DNA from: Rhodococcus gordoniae
GTDB lineage: Bacteria; Actinomycetota; Actinomycetes; Mycobacteriales; Mycobacteriaceae
Reading direction: 5' to 3'
Assembly (NCBI RefSeq): GCF_001646655.1
Contig: NZ_LPZN01000032.1
Coordinates: forward strand, 1 to 64,000
DNA length: 64,000 bases
Both the position numbers and the translations under genes were made by a program. The notes under the pieces are model-generated. The model saw nothing but the letters and a program-made list of their open reading frames with translations, was not told where the DNA came from and made no database searches. Positions 18,098 through 25,388 of the stretch are shown here, one piece after another; within the stretch, counting starts at the first letter, position 1, and every line of letters starts with the position of its first letter.

Positions 18098-18724
18098 ATG
18101 GACACGCGTGAGGATCCGGTTTCCGGCGACGTCGGGTCGTGGCGGCACTACGGCCCGGCCGATCTGCCCAAGCCGCTCGTCGCTGCGCTCGAGGCGTTCG
18201 CCGAACGCGGCTACGACGGCACGTCCATCCGGGAGGTCGCGTCGCGCTCCGGTCTGTCGGTGCCGGGGCTGTACCACCACTACCCGTCGAAGCAGGCGCT
18301 GCTGGTCTCGCTCACCACCACCGTGCTGCACGACCTGCTCGCCCGTAGCAGACAGGCGCTCGCCGAGGCCGGGCCCAGCCCGTCCGAGCGATTCGACGCG
18401 GTCGTCGAGTCGCTGCTGCGCTTCCACATGTTCCGCCGCGACCAGGCGTTCGTGGCGTCGACGGAGATGCGAAGCATGGAGCCCCAGGCCCGCCGGGCCT
18501 TCGTCGCGCTGCGCGACGAGCAGCAGCGCATGATCGACGAGATCGTCGAGGCCGGCGTTGCCGACGGCACCTTCTCCACGTCCTTCCCGAAGGACGCCAG
18601 TCGCGCGGTGACGACGATGTGCGTCGCGGTGGCCGGCTGGTACCGGCCCGACGGCTCGTTGTCTCCCGACGAGATAGTGCGCCGATACCTGCAGGTCGCG
18701 CGGAATGCGGTCGGGGCGGCGTAG
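18098..18724 (+). CDS. TetR family transcriptional regulator
   Basis: A 208-residue regulator. The helix-turn-helix is LVAALEAFAERGYDGTSIREVASRSGLSVPGLYHHYPSKQALL; the rest is the helical ligand domain. I take the ATG at 18098; a GTG at 18089 is in frame three codons earlier, and neither has a clear ribosome site. It lies 66 bases after the alcohol dehydrogenase and 91 bases before the acyl-CoA dehydrogenase. That gap carries good palindromes, so it probably represses the acyl-CoA dehydrogenase operon in response to an acyl-CoA. Confidence 0.88.
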   Translation: MDTREDPVSGDVGSWRHYGPADLPKPLVAALEAFAERGYDGTSIREVASRSGLSVPGLYHHYPSKQALLVSLTTTVLHDLLARSRQALAEAGPSPSERFDAVVESLLRFHMFRRDQAFVASTEMRSMEPQARRAFVALRDEQQRMIDEIVEAGVADGTFSTSFPKDASRAVTTMCVAVAGWYRPDGSLSPDEIVRRYLQVARNAVGAA

Positions 18725-18767
18725 CCGAGCACCCCTTGGGCTTGACCCGATCGTGAGGGTATGTCAC

Positions 18768-18799
18768 GGTGAACTTCACCGAGCGATCGATCGGTCGGT
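18768..18799. promoter_or_regulatory. overlapping palindromes, probable TetR operator
   Basis: Two palindromes overlap here: GGTGAACTTCACC (18768-18780) and ACCGAGCGATC/GATCGGTCGGT (18778-18799, 10 of 11 base pairs matched). They lie directly upstream of the acyl-CoA dehydrogenase ribosome site (GGAAGGAG). The second has the size and symmetry of operators bound by FadR/KstR-like TetR regulators in actinobacteria. The TetR gene just upstream is the natural candidate. Confidence 0.55.
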
Positions 18800-18815
18800 A
18801 CGGAAGGAGCTCAGT

Positions 18816-20027
18816 ATGGCGGTCGACCTGTCCTACCCGGACCACGTCCGGGACCTCATCGCACGGACCGAGCAGTTCGTCCGCGACGAAGTGCTTCCCG
18901 TCGAGGACGCCCACGGTGGCGACATCACCGCTGCCGGCGGCGACGTGATCCGGGCGGATCTGCAGAAGGCCGCCAAGGCCGCCGGTGTCTTCGCTCCGCA
19001 CGCGCCCGTCGAATACGGTGGCCACGGCCTGAACATGTCCGACCGCGCCCCGGTCTTCGAGGCCGCGGGATACTCGCTCTTCGGCCCCACCGCGCTCAAC
19101 ATCGCTGCCCCCGACGAGGGCAACGTGCACATGCTCGCGCACATCGCGAGCGACGAGCAGAAACAGCAATTCCTCGCACCGCTGGCCGCCGGCGACGTGC
19201 GCTCGGCCTTCGCAATGACCGAACCGGCCCCCGGTGCCGGTGCCGATCCGAACGCGTTGAACACGCGCGCCGAGAAGGTGCCCGGCGGCTGGAAGATCAA
19301 CGGCCGCAAGCACTTCATCACCGGTGCCGACGGTGCCGGATTCTTCATCGTCATGGCCCGCACGTCCGGTGAGCCCGGGCAGCGCGGCGGCGCCACGATG
19401 TTCCTCGCCCCCGCCGACACCGCAGGTCTGAAGATCGGCCGCCATATCGACACCCTCGACCGCTCCATGATCGGCGGTCACTGCGAGGTCGATTTCGAGG
19501 ATCTGTTCGTCCCCGACTCGGCGGTGCTCGGCGAGGTCGACCAAGGCTTCGCCTACGCGCAGGTGCGTCTCGGACCTGCCCGCATGACGCACGTGATGCG
19601 CTGGCTCGGTGCCGCCCGCCGCGGTCACGACACCGCCGTCCGCTATGTCGCCGAACGCGAAGGATTCGGTTCCCGCCTCGGCGATCTCGGCATGATCCAG
19701 AAGATGATCGCCGACAACGAAATCGACATCGCGGCGACCCGGGCGCTGCTCGTGCAGGCGTGCTGGGAACTCGACCAGGGTTCCCACGCCGCGAATGCCA
19801 CGTCGATCGCCAAGACCTTCGCCGCCGAAGCGATCTTCCGCATCGTCGACCGGTCCGCTCAGATGTGCGGCGGTCTCGGTGTCTCCGAAGATCTTCCGAT
19901 CGCACGCCTCACCCGTGAGGTCCGGCCGTTCCGCGTGTACGACGGCCCGTCGGAGGTGCACCGCTGGGCCATCGCCAAGCGCGCCGTCGGTGCCGTCCGC
20001 AAGGCAGCCCGCGAGGCCGCGAAATGA
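18816..20027 (+). CDS. acyl-CoA dehydrogenase (ACAD10/11-like)
   Basis: A 403-residue FAD enzyme. It shows the alpha-helical N-terminal domain, the middle strand domain (AFAMTEPAPGAGADPNALNTRAE and GRKHFITGADGAGFFIV), and the C-terminal helices with AQMCGGLGVSEDLPIARLTREVR followed by RVYDGPSEVHRWAIAKRAVG. The DGPSEVHRW end is typical of the ACAD10/11 branch, where the usual catalytic glutamate position is altered and partners carry a kinase domain. Start is ATG 18816 behind GGAAGGAG. Its stop overlaps the phosphotransferase gene by 4 bases. In the levulinate (lva) pathway the matching enzyme, LvaC, acts on 4-phosphoryloxyacyl-CoA. Confidence 0.88.
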   Translation: MAVDLSYPDHVRDLIARTEQFVRDEVLPVEDAHGGDITAAGGDVIRADLQKAAKAAGVFAPHAPVEYGGHGLNMSDRAPVFEAAGYSLFGPTALNIAAPDEGNVHMLAHIASDEQKQQFLAPLAAGDVRSAFAMTEPAPGAGADPNALNTRAEKVPGGWKINGRKHFITGADGAGFFIVMARTSGEPGQRGGATMFLAPADTAGLKIGRHIDTLDRSMIGGHCEVDFEDLFVPDSAVLGEVDQGFAYAQVRLGPARMTHVMRWLGAARRGHDTAVRYVAEREGFGSRLGDLGMIQKMIADNEIDIAATRALLVQACWELDQGSHAANATSIAKTFAAEAIFRIVDRSAQMCGGLGVSEDLPIARLTREVRPFRVYDGPSEVHRWAIAKRAVGAVRKAAREAAK

Positions 20028-21052
20028 CCGCGGTACACGAAGGACTCGATCTCGCTGCGCTCGAACGGTTCCTGACCGACTCCGGCGTCGCCGTCGACGG
20101 TGAACTGCGCGCCGAGCTGATCGCGGGCGGCAAGTCCAACCTCACCTACGGCATCCTCGACGACACCTCACACTGGGTGCTGCGACGTCCGCCCACCGCA
20201 GGTCTGACGCCGTCGGCGCATGACGTCGCCCGCGAATTCCGCATCACCTCGGCACTGAAGAACACCGGTGTGCCGGTCGCACCCACCGTCGTCCAGTGCG
20301 AGGACGAGTCCGTGATGGGTGCGCCGTTCACGCTCGTCGACTTCGTCGAGGGACGTGTGGTGCGCAGCAAGGCCGACCTCGACGCGCTCGGTGACGACGA
20401 GATCGACCGCTGTGTCGGTGAACTCGTGCGTATCCTCGCCGAACTGCACAACGTCGACTTCGAAGCCGTCGGTCTCGGGGGACTGGGCCGACCGGACGGT
20501 TACGTGACCCGTCAGGTGAAGCTGTGGGCGAGCCAGTGGGGTCGCGTCAAGACCCGCGAGCTGCCCGACCTCGAACGGTTGCACGCCGCACTCGCCGAAT
20601 CGATTCCGGAGTCACCCGCTCCCACGATCGTCCACGGCGACTACCGCATCGACAACACCATCCTGGATGCGAGCGACACGGGACGTGTCGTCGCCGTGGT
20701 GGACTGGGAACTGTCCACCCTCGGCGACCCGCTCACCGACCTCGCGATGATGTGCGTCTACCGGCATCCTGCCCTCGACGACGTGCTCGGCTTCCCGGCC
20801 GCATGGTCGAGCGATCGCCTCCCCGGAACGGACCATCTGGTGCAGCGGTATGCCACCGCGTCGGGTCGCGACATCGCCCACTGGAACTTCTACCTGAGCC
20901 TGGCCTACCTCAAGCTCGCCGTCATCGCGGAGGGCATCCACCACCGGTGGCGTGCCGGAGCGACCGTCGGCGACGGCTTCGACCGCGCCGGGGAAGCCGT
21001 GCCGGACCTGGTGGCAGCAGGACTCGCAGCACTGAAGGGAGCCCACGCGTGA
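20024..21052 (+). CDS. phosphotransferase (APH/ACAD10-type kinase fold)
   Basis: A 342-residue aminoglycoside-phosphotransferase-fold protein. Seen are the ATP-side strand GGKSNLTYGILDDTSHWVLRRPP, the catalytic HGDYRIDNTIL (aspartate and asparagine) and the metal-binding VAVVDWELSTLGDPLTDLAMM. This branch is fused to acyl-CoA dehydrogenase in human ACAD10/11 and separate in bacterial lva operons (LvaA), where it phosphorylates the 4-hydroxyl of 4-hydroxyacyl-CoA. It is overlapped by 4 bases at both ends, by the acyl-CoA dehydrogenase and by the SDR gene. It is not a drug-resistance gene by context. Confidence 0.87.
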   Translation: MTAVHEGLDLAALERFLTDSGVAVDGELRAELIAGGKSNLTYGILDDTSHWVLRRPPTAGLTPSAHDVAREFRITSALKNTGVPVAPTVVQCEDESVMGAPFTLVDFVEGRVVRSKADLDALGDDEIDRCVGELVRILAELHNVDFEAVGLGGLGRPDGYVTRQVKLWASQWGRVKTRELPDLERLHAALAESIPESPAPTIVHGDYRIDNTILDASDTGRVVAVVDWELSTLGDPLTDLAMMCVYRHPALDDVLGFPAAWSSDRLPGTDHLVQRYATASGRDIAHWNFYLSLAYLKLAVIAEGIHHRWRAGATVGDGFDRAGEAVPDLVAAGLAALKGAHA

Positions 21053-21783
21053 GCAGCGCGCTCGTGACCGGAGCATCGAGGGGAATCGGCCTCGGTATCG
21101 CAACCCGTCTCGCCGAACGCGGCTACGCACTGACGATCAGCGCTCGCGGGGCGGAACGCCTCGAGAGCGTCGCCGAGCGTCTGCGGGAGGTGGGTGCCAA
21201 GGAAGTACGCGCTGTCGCAGCCGATCTCGCCGATCCGGAAGCCACCGCCCGTGTCGTGGAGACGCATCGCGAGGCGTTCGGTTCGATGAAGGCGCTGATC
21301 CTCAATGCCGGTGTCGGCACGGCAGGTCCGATCGCCGAGTTCCCGGCCCGCCGGTTCGACAAGACGGTCGCCGTGAACCTCAACGCTCCGTTCGCGCTCA
21401 TCCAGGCGTCACTGCCGTTGCTGCGCGCCGAGGCGGAGAACAATCCGACCCGCGGATCGAAGATCGTTGCACTCTCGTCGATCACGGGTGTCTACGCCGA
21501 GGCCGGTCTCGCCGCCTACGGTGCGACGAAGGCCGCGCTGATCTCACTGGTGGAGACGCTCAACGCCGAGGAATCCGGCAACGGCATCTCGGCGTCGGCG
21601 CTGGCACCCGCCTACGTCGACACCGACATGTCCGACTGGATCAAGGACAAGATCCCGGCCGAGTCCATGATCGAGGTGAACGACGTCGTCGAGATCGTCG
21701 ACGCGCTGCTCGAGCTGTCGTCGCGGGCCGTCGTGCCCAAGCTCGTGCTCAGCCGCGCCGGCGCAGGTCTCTACACCGCTTGA
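21049..21783 (+). CDS. short-chain dehydrogenase/reductase, third gene of the ACAD trio
   Basis: A 244-residue SDR. It shows the cofactor motif ALVTGASRGIGLGIA, the NAG strand ILNAGVGTAG, the catalytic serine in VALSSITGVY and YGATK with the catalytic tyrosine and lysine. The GTG start at 21049 overlaps the phosphotransferase stop (GTGA). An upstream in-frame extension lies inside that gene and is not real. In lva operons the SDR LvaD reduces the 4-keto to the 4-hydroxyacyl-CoA, and the same role fits here. Other 3-hydroxyacyl or alcohol substrates are possible. Confidence 0.85.
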   Translation: MSSALVTGASRGIGLGIATRLAERGYALTISARGAERLESVAERLREVGAKEVRAVAADLADPEATARVVETHREAFGSMKALILNAGVGTAGPIAEFPARRFDKTVAVNLNAPFALIQASLPLLRAEAENNPTRGSKIVALSSITGVYAEAGLAAYGATKAALISLVETLNAEESGNGISASALAPAYVDTDMSDWIKDKIPAESMIEVNDVVEIVDALLELSSRAVVPKLVLSRAGAGLYTA

Positions 21784-21787
21784 CCCT

Positions 21788-22051
21788 CTACGCGGCCTGA
21801 CGGTCGGGGGCGGTCGACCGCAGTCGCAGGTCGACCGGCTGCCCGTCGGACGGGAACGGCAGCGACGTGAAGGGCCGGGTCTCACTCATCGAGTCCGCCG
21901 GCTTCGAACCCCCGCGCACCCACAGGCGAGCGTCGCTACGGAGTTTCGCCCAGATGGTCGCCGACGAAGCGACCCGCATGTTCGGCGACCGGACGTGGCC
22001 GCCCGAACGCGGTGCGGTCGATCGTCGCCGACCGCGGTGCGGTGCGGTCAA
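21788..22051 (-). CDS. possible small coupled ORF or gene remnant
   Basis: An 87-codon frame whose TTG start overlaps the stop of the coiled-coil gene (TTGA), with high G/C in third positions from about residue 25 onward. The sequence (for example SATIWAKLRSDARLWVRGGSKP, ending in SDGQPVDLRLRSTAPDRQAA) has no family I recognise. The first 25 residues fall on a repeat and are compositionally odd. It may be a real small protein starting at the internal ATG (about 21979), the tail of a decayed gene, or chance. It ends 4 bases after the SDR stop. Confidence 0.25.
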   Translation of the reverse strand: MTAPHRGRRRSTAPRSGGHVRSPNMRVASSATIWAKLRSDARLWVRGGSKPADSMSETRPFTSLPFPSDGQPVDLRLRSTAPDRQAA

Positions 22052-22056
22052 TCGTC
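22011..22056. repeat. 16-base imperfect direct repeat
   Basis: GGTGCGGTCGATCGTC at 22011-22026 recurs as GGTGCGGTCAATCGTC at 22041-22056 (15 of 16 identical), 30 bases apart, with an extra GGTGC at 22036-22040. The second copy spans the stop codon of the coiled-coil gene. This looks like a local duplication. Confidence 0.7.
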
Positions 22057-22770
22057 ACCGTTGGTCTCCTTCTCCTCCCCGCGTCGGCGCAGGAAGTTGA
22101 AGCCGGGGACGCCGACGATGGCTTGGCGGACATCCTTCGCGACGAGAAGCAGTTCGTGGATCTCGGGTGAGACGGTGTCGAGTGTGGCCATGATCGGCAG
22201 CACGGCATCCACCCGCTCGGTGATCTCGGGGAGCCGGTCGATGAGCCTGATCGCGGCGTGCAACTCCACCGCAGAGAACTCCTCGACGAACTGGGTGGCC
22301 AGCGGCGCCGCCCGATCGGCGAGAGGACGGTAGGTCTCGAGTAGCTCCGCGGCGGCATCGGAGCTGCGACCTGCGGATTCGACGACAACTCGCGCATCCG
22401 ACGCCACGGTCGTCGCGTCGCGTACGACCCCGCCCGTGGAGTCGATGATCTCCGTTGCGCGTGTGACCGCGTCGGCGGCCTCCTCCACCACACCGATGGT
22501 CGAGGCGATCACCTGCGTCGCCTGTGCGACAGCCACCGATGCTCCCTCGACGATGTCGGTGGCGTCGGTGACCACGCTGTCGATGCGGCGGATCAACGAC
22601 TCGACGGAGCCGATGAGTGATTCGGCATCGTCGAGCAGGCCTTCCACCCGCGCCGGGATCGAGAGCGCGAACTCGGCGGTCTCGCGTGTGCGTCCGAGCA
22701 CGGTCCGGGTGACGTCGACGAGGGAACCGGCGACCGAGAGTCCGAGCGCGGGCACAGGCAGCGAGATCAT
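22048..22770 (-). CDS. helical coiled-coil protein, function unknown
   Basis: A 240-residue protein made almost wholly of Ala/Val/Thr/Glu/Asp-rich heptads (for example VESLIRRIDSVVTDATDIVEGA, VVEEAADAVTRATEIIDSTGG), resembling the helical bundles of chemoreceptor or apolipoprotein-like proteins. A short hydrophobic start (MISLPVPALGLSVAGSLVDVTRTVLG) could be a membrane or lipid-facing segment. A small C-terminal part ends PEIHELLLVAKDVRQAIVGVPGFNFLRRRGEE. I do not recognise a named family; similar actinobacterial hypotheticals exist. It is transcribed away from the repair operon, 108 bases from its first gene. Confidence 0.75.
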   Translation of the reverse strand: MISLPVPALGLSVAGSLVDVTRTVLGRTRETAEFALSIPARVEGLLDDAESLIGSVESLIRRIDSVVTDATDIVEGASVAVAQATQVIASTIGVVEEAADAVTRATEIIDSTGGVVRDATTVASDARVVVESAGRSSDAAAELLETYRPLADRAAPLATQFVEEFSAVELHAAIRLIDRLPEITERVDAVLPIMATLDTVSPEIHELLLVAKDVRQAIVGVPGFNFLRRRGEEKETNGDD

Positions 22771-22878
22771 GTCGCCATAGTGCAGTACGACCGGTCGTCG
22801 TGATCACGGACCTCACATTTTCGGCGTCCCGTTCGTCTACCCGGTACAGAGCACACACCGAATGGAAGGATCGAAGCC

Positions 22879-23409
22879 GTGACCGCATTGCGCACCCACA
22901 CCGTGATCGACTCACCGATCGGCGAGCTGACGTTGGTGAACACAGACGGCGTCCTGAGCGGCGTGTACATGGCCGAGCATCGCCCCGCGCCCGATCGCAC
23001 CGGCTTCGGCGAGCAGGTGGCCGATGGTTTCGACGAGGCGATCGCCCAGTTCGTGGAGTACTTCGCGGGTCGTCGCACCCGGTTCACCGTCCCGATCGCT
23101 CCCGTCGGAACCCCCTTCCAGCACGAGGTGTGGGAGTCGCTGAAGACGATCGAGTACGGCACCACACGCACCTACTCGGAGATCGCACTCGCCCTCGGCC
23201 GGCCCACTGCGGTACGGGCGGTGGCCGCGGCCAATGCCCGCAACCCCCTCTGCATCATCGTCCCGTGCCACCGCGTCATCGGCAGCGGCGGCAAGCTCAC
23301 GGGCTATGCCGGCGGCATCGAGCGCAAACGGTTCCTGCTCGACCAGGAAGCGCAGGTGCTGTGTTCCGGCGATGCCGGAGTCCCCGGCGACACCCATGTC
23401 TCTGCCTGA
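22879..23409 (+). CDS. ogt: methylated-DNA--protein-cysteine methyltransferase, first copy
   Basis: A 176-residue O6-alkylguanine alkyltransferase. It has the short N-terminal RNase H-like part (SPIGELTLVNTDG), a helix-turn-helix region (YGTTRTYSEIALALGRPTAVRAVAAANARNPL) with the arginine finger, and the active site IIVPCHRVIGSGGKLTGYAGG with the acceptor cysteine near residue 130. It repairs O6-alkylguanine by a suicide transfer. The GTG start follows GAAGGATCGAAGCC. It leads a four-gene operon (alkyltransferase, sigma factor, alkyltransferase, AlkA) and overlaps the sigma gene by 14 bases. Confidence 0.93.
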   Translation: MTALRTHTVIDSPIGELTLVNTDGVLSGVYMAEHRPAPDRTGFGEQVADGFDEAIAQFVEYFAGRRTRFTVPIAPVGTPFQHEVWESLKTIEYGTTRTYSEIALALGRPTAVRAVAAANARNPLCIIVPCHRVIGSGGKLTGYAGGIERKRFLLDQEAQVLCSGDAGVPGDTHVSA

Positions 23410-23911
23410 TCACATAGTGCGGACGAGCCTCCCGCCGTTCGAGGAGGTGGTCACCCGCCACGGCGCGACGGTTCTCCGGGTCTGCCGCGCACTGCTCGGA
23501 TCCGTCGACGCCGACGACGCCTGGTCGGAGACCTTCCTCGCGGCATTGCGCGCGTATCCCGAACTTCCGCCGGGCAGCAATGTCGAAGCGTGGCTCGTGA
23601 CCATCGCGCACCGGAAGGCCGTCGACATCCACCGCGTGCGCGGGCGAACCCCGGTACCCACCGAGAACCTGCCCGAACCCACGTCGACCACGGGGAATCC
23701 CGGTGAGGGCGACGACGAGCTGTGGACCGCGGTTGCAGAGCTTCCCTTCACACAACGGGCGGCGTTGGTCTACCACTACGTCGGCGGCCTGCCCTACGCC
23801 GAGATCGGCACGATCCTCGGCAACAGCCCGGCTGCGGCGCGTCGCGCGGCAGCCGACGGGCGGACGGCGCTGCGTCGTCGGATCGAATACGGAACAGGAT
23901 GTCGCTCATGA
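23396..23911 (+). CDS. ECF-like RNA polymerase sigma factor
   Basis: A 171-residue sigma-70 family protein. Region 2 is about residues 15-85 (VTRHGATVLRVCRALLGSVDADDAWSETFLAALRAYPELPPGSNVEAWLVTIAHRKAVDIHR); region 4 is ELPFTQRAALVYHYVGGLPYAEIGTILGNSPAAARRAAADGRTALRR. No anti-sigma gene is near. The ATG at 23396 lies inside the end of the first alkyltransferase gene, and its stop overlaps the second alkyltransferase start (ATGA), so it is translationally embedded in the repair operon. It may drive an alkylation response in place of an Ada activator. That role is inferred. Confidence 0.85.
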   Translation: MSLPDHIVRTSLPPFEEVVTRHGATVLRVCRALLGSVDADDAWSETFLAALRAYPELPPGSNVEAWLVTIAHRKAVDIHRVRGRTPVPTENLPEPTSTTGNPGEGDDELWTAVAELPFTQRAALVYHYVGGLPYAEIGTILGNSPAAARRAAADGRTALRRRIEYGTGCRS

Positions 23912-24495
23912 ACTTTCCACAACCCTCGGTCGGCCCGACCGACCTCGCGTGGTTGCGGGAGAAGCTCGTACTCGACGCCGGGGCAGCCGGACTGCTCGAT
24001 GTCGCGTTCCGCGTCGTCGACACCCCCGTCGGTCCGCTCCTGCTGGCCACCACCACCGTCGGACTGGTGCGGGTCGCCTACGTCGCCGACGGATCCGACG
24101 CCGTGCTCGACGAACTTTCCCGCCGGATCAGTCCGCGCGTCCTCGACGCACCGCTGCGACTCGACCCCGTCGTCCGGCAACTCGACGAATACTTCGCCGG
24201 TACCCGGACACATTTCGACCTCCCGCTCGATCTACGCCTCGCCGACGGATTCCGCCGCGAGGTGATCACGCGACTACCCGACATCGAATACGGGCACACG
24301 GCGAGCTACGCGGAGATCGCGGCCGCTGCGGGCAGCCCTCGGGCGGTGCGGGCGGTCGGTACGGCGTGCGCGAAGAACCCACTGCCCGTGGTGGTGCCGT
24401 GCCATCGGGTGGTACGCAGCGACGGCAGTATGGGGCAGTACGTCGGGGGAGTCGACGCGAAGAAGGCACTGCTGCAACTCGAGTCGGTGGCATGA
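23908..24495 (+). CDS. methylated-DNA--protein-cysteine methyltransferase, second copy
   Basis: A 195-residue alkyltransferase with a longer N-terminus (about 35 residues before TPVGPLLLATTTVGLVRVAY), an RNase H-like domain, the helix-turn-helix YGHTASYAEIAAAAGSPRAVRAVGTACAKNPL and the active site VVVPCHRVVRSDGSMGQYVGG with the acceptor cysteine near residue 165. I use the ATG at 23908, a 4-base overlap with the sigma gene; AGGA lies about 8 bases before it, whereas the ATG at 23899 sits on top of that site. The two copies in this operon are clearly diverged. One could be a repair protein and the other a sensor. Confidence 0.9.
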   Translation: MNFPQPSVGPTDLAWLREKLVLDAGAAGLLDVAFRVVDTPVGPLLLATTTVGLVRVAYVADGSDAVLDELSRRISPRVLDAPLRLDPVVRQLDEYFAGTRTHFDLPLDLRLADGFRREVITRLPDIEYGHTASYAEIAAAAGSPRAVRAVGTACAKNPLPVVVPCHRVVRSDGSMGQYVGGVDAKKALLQLESVA

Positions 24496-25388
24496 CCACA
24501 ACCTTTCGCATCCCGGTGGCGGAACCCGTTGCGGTGGGGCCGATGCTGGCGTCGCTGCGAAACCACACCGTCCCCGGCTACGAACAGCACGACAGCGCAA
24601 CCGGTACCCACCACCGTGCGCTCCGCACGAACGGCGGTACCGCACACGTCACCGTCCGCCTCGGAGACCTGGCGACATCCGCGCTCGGAAAGGGTGGAGA
24701 TGCCCGGCATCTCGAGATTCTCGTCGAGACTGCCGGTCGCGCGGATGCCGCCGACGTCGGCGACACGATACGGACGTGGCTCGATCTCGGGGTCGACCCG
24801 TCCGTCGTGGATGCGGCGTTCGTGTCCGATCCCGTGCTCGGGCCTCTCGTCCGAACCCATCCCGGTCTGCGCGTGGTCGGTACCACCGACTGGTTCGCCA
24901 CCGCCGTGGCGACCGTGCTCGGGCAGCAGGTGAGTGTTGCCGCGGCGTGCACATTCGCGGGGCGTCTCGTCGCGGCGTTCGGCGACGACGCACCGGGCGG
25001 ATTACGGTGCTTTCCCGCGCCGCACCGACTCGCGGGCGTCGAGCAGAGCGAACTGCGTGCCGTTATCGGCACAACGCGGTCCCGTGCCCGCACCGTCTCC
25101 GAACTGGCCCGAGCCGTGGCCGACGGAGTGGGTCCGGAGCAGCCGTCGTTCACCGAAGATCTCCTCGCGCTCCCCGGTATCGGTCCGTGGACCGTCGACT
25201 ATCTGGCCCTGCGGCTCGGCGACCGCGATGCTTGTCCGTCCGGCGATCTCGTTCTCCGGCGCGCTCTGCAGGTGACGAGCGCGCGCGAAGCCGCTGAGCG
25301 GGCCGAGCAGTGGAGGCCGTGGCGGGCCTATGCCGTCACCCATCTGTGGACACACGCCACCTACTCGCCGCCGGAATCCTCGGCATAG
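24492..25388 (+). CDS. DNA-3-methyladenine glycosylase II (AlkA type)
   Basis: A 298-residue base-excision enzyme that removes 3-alkyladenine and related bases. The N-terminal AlkA domain (residues 1-110) is followed by the HhH-GPD domain: VGTTDWFATAVATVLGQQVSVAAACTFAGRLV, the hairpin LLALPGIGPWTVDYLALRLGDRDACPSGDLVL, and the catalytic aspartate in SGDLVL near residue 252. There is no fused Ada domain. It overlaps the second alkyltransferase by 4 bases and ends 28 bases inside the end of the convergent polymerase gene. Confidence 0.92.
   Translation: MTTTFRIPVAEPVAVGPMLASLRNHTVPGYEQHDSATGTHHRALRTNGGTAHVTVRLGDLATSALGKGGDARHLEILVETAGRADAADVGDTIRTWLDLGVDPSVVDAAFVSDPVLGPLVRTHPGLRVVGTTDWFATAVATVLGQQVSVAAACTFAGRLVAAFGDDAPGGLRCFPAPHRLAGVEQSELRAVIGTTRSRARTVSELARAVADGVGPEQPSFTEDLLALPGIGPWTVDYLALRLGDRDACPSGDLVLRRALQVTSAREAAERAEQWRPWRAYAVTHLWTHATYSPPESSA

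Noticed and set aside
20024-21052. Aminoglycoside resistance kinase
   Set aside because: The fold is right, but it is overlapped by acyl-CoA dehydrogenase and SDR genes and has the ACAD10/LvaA-type pattern.
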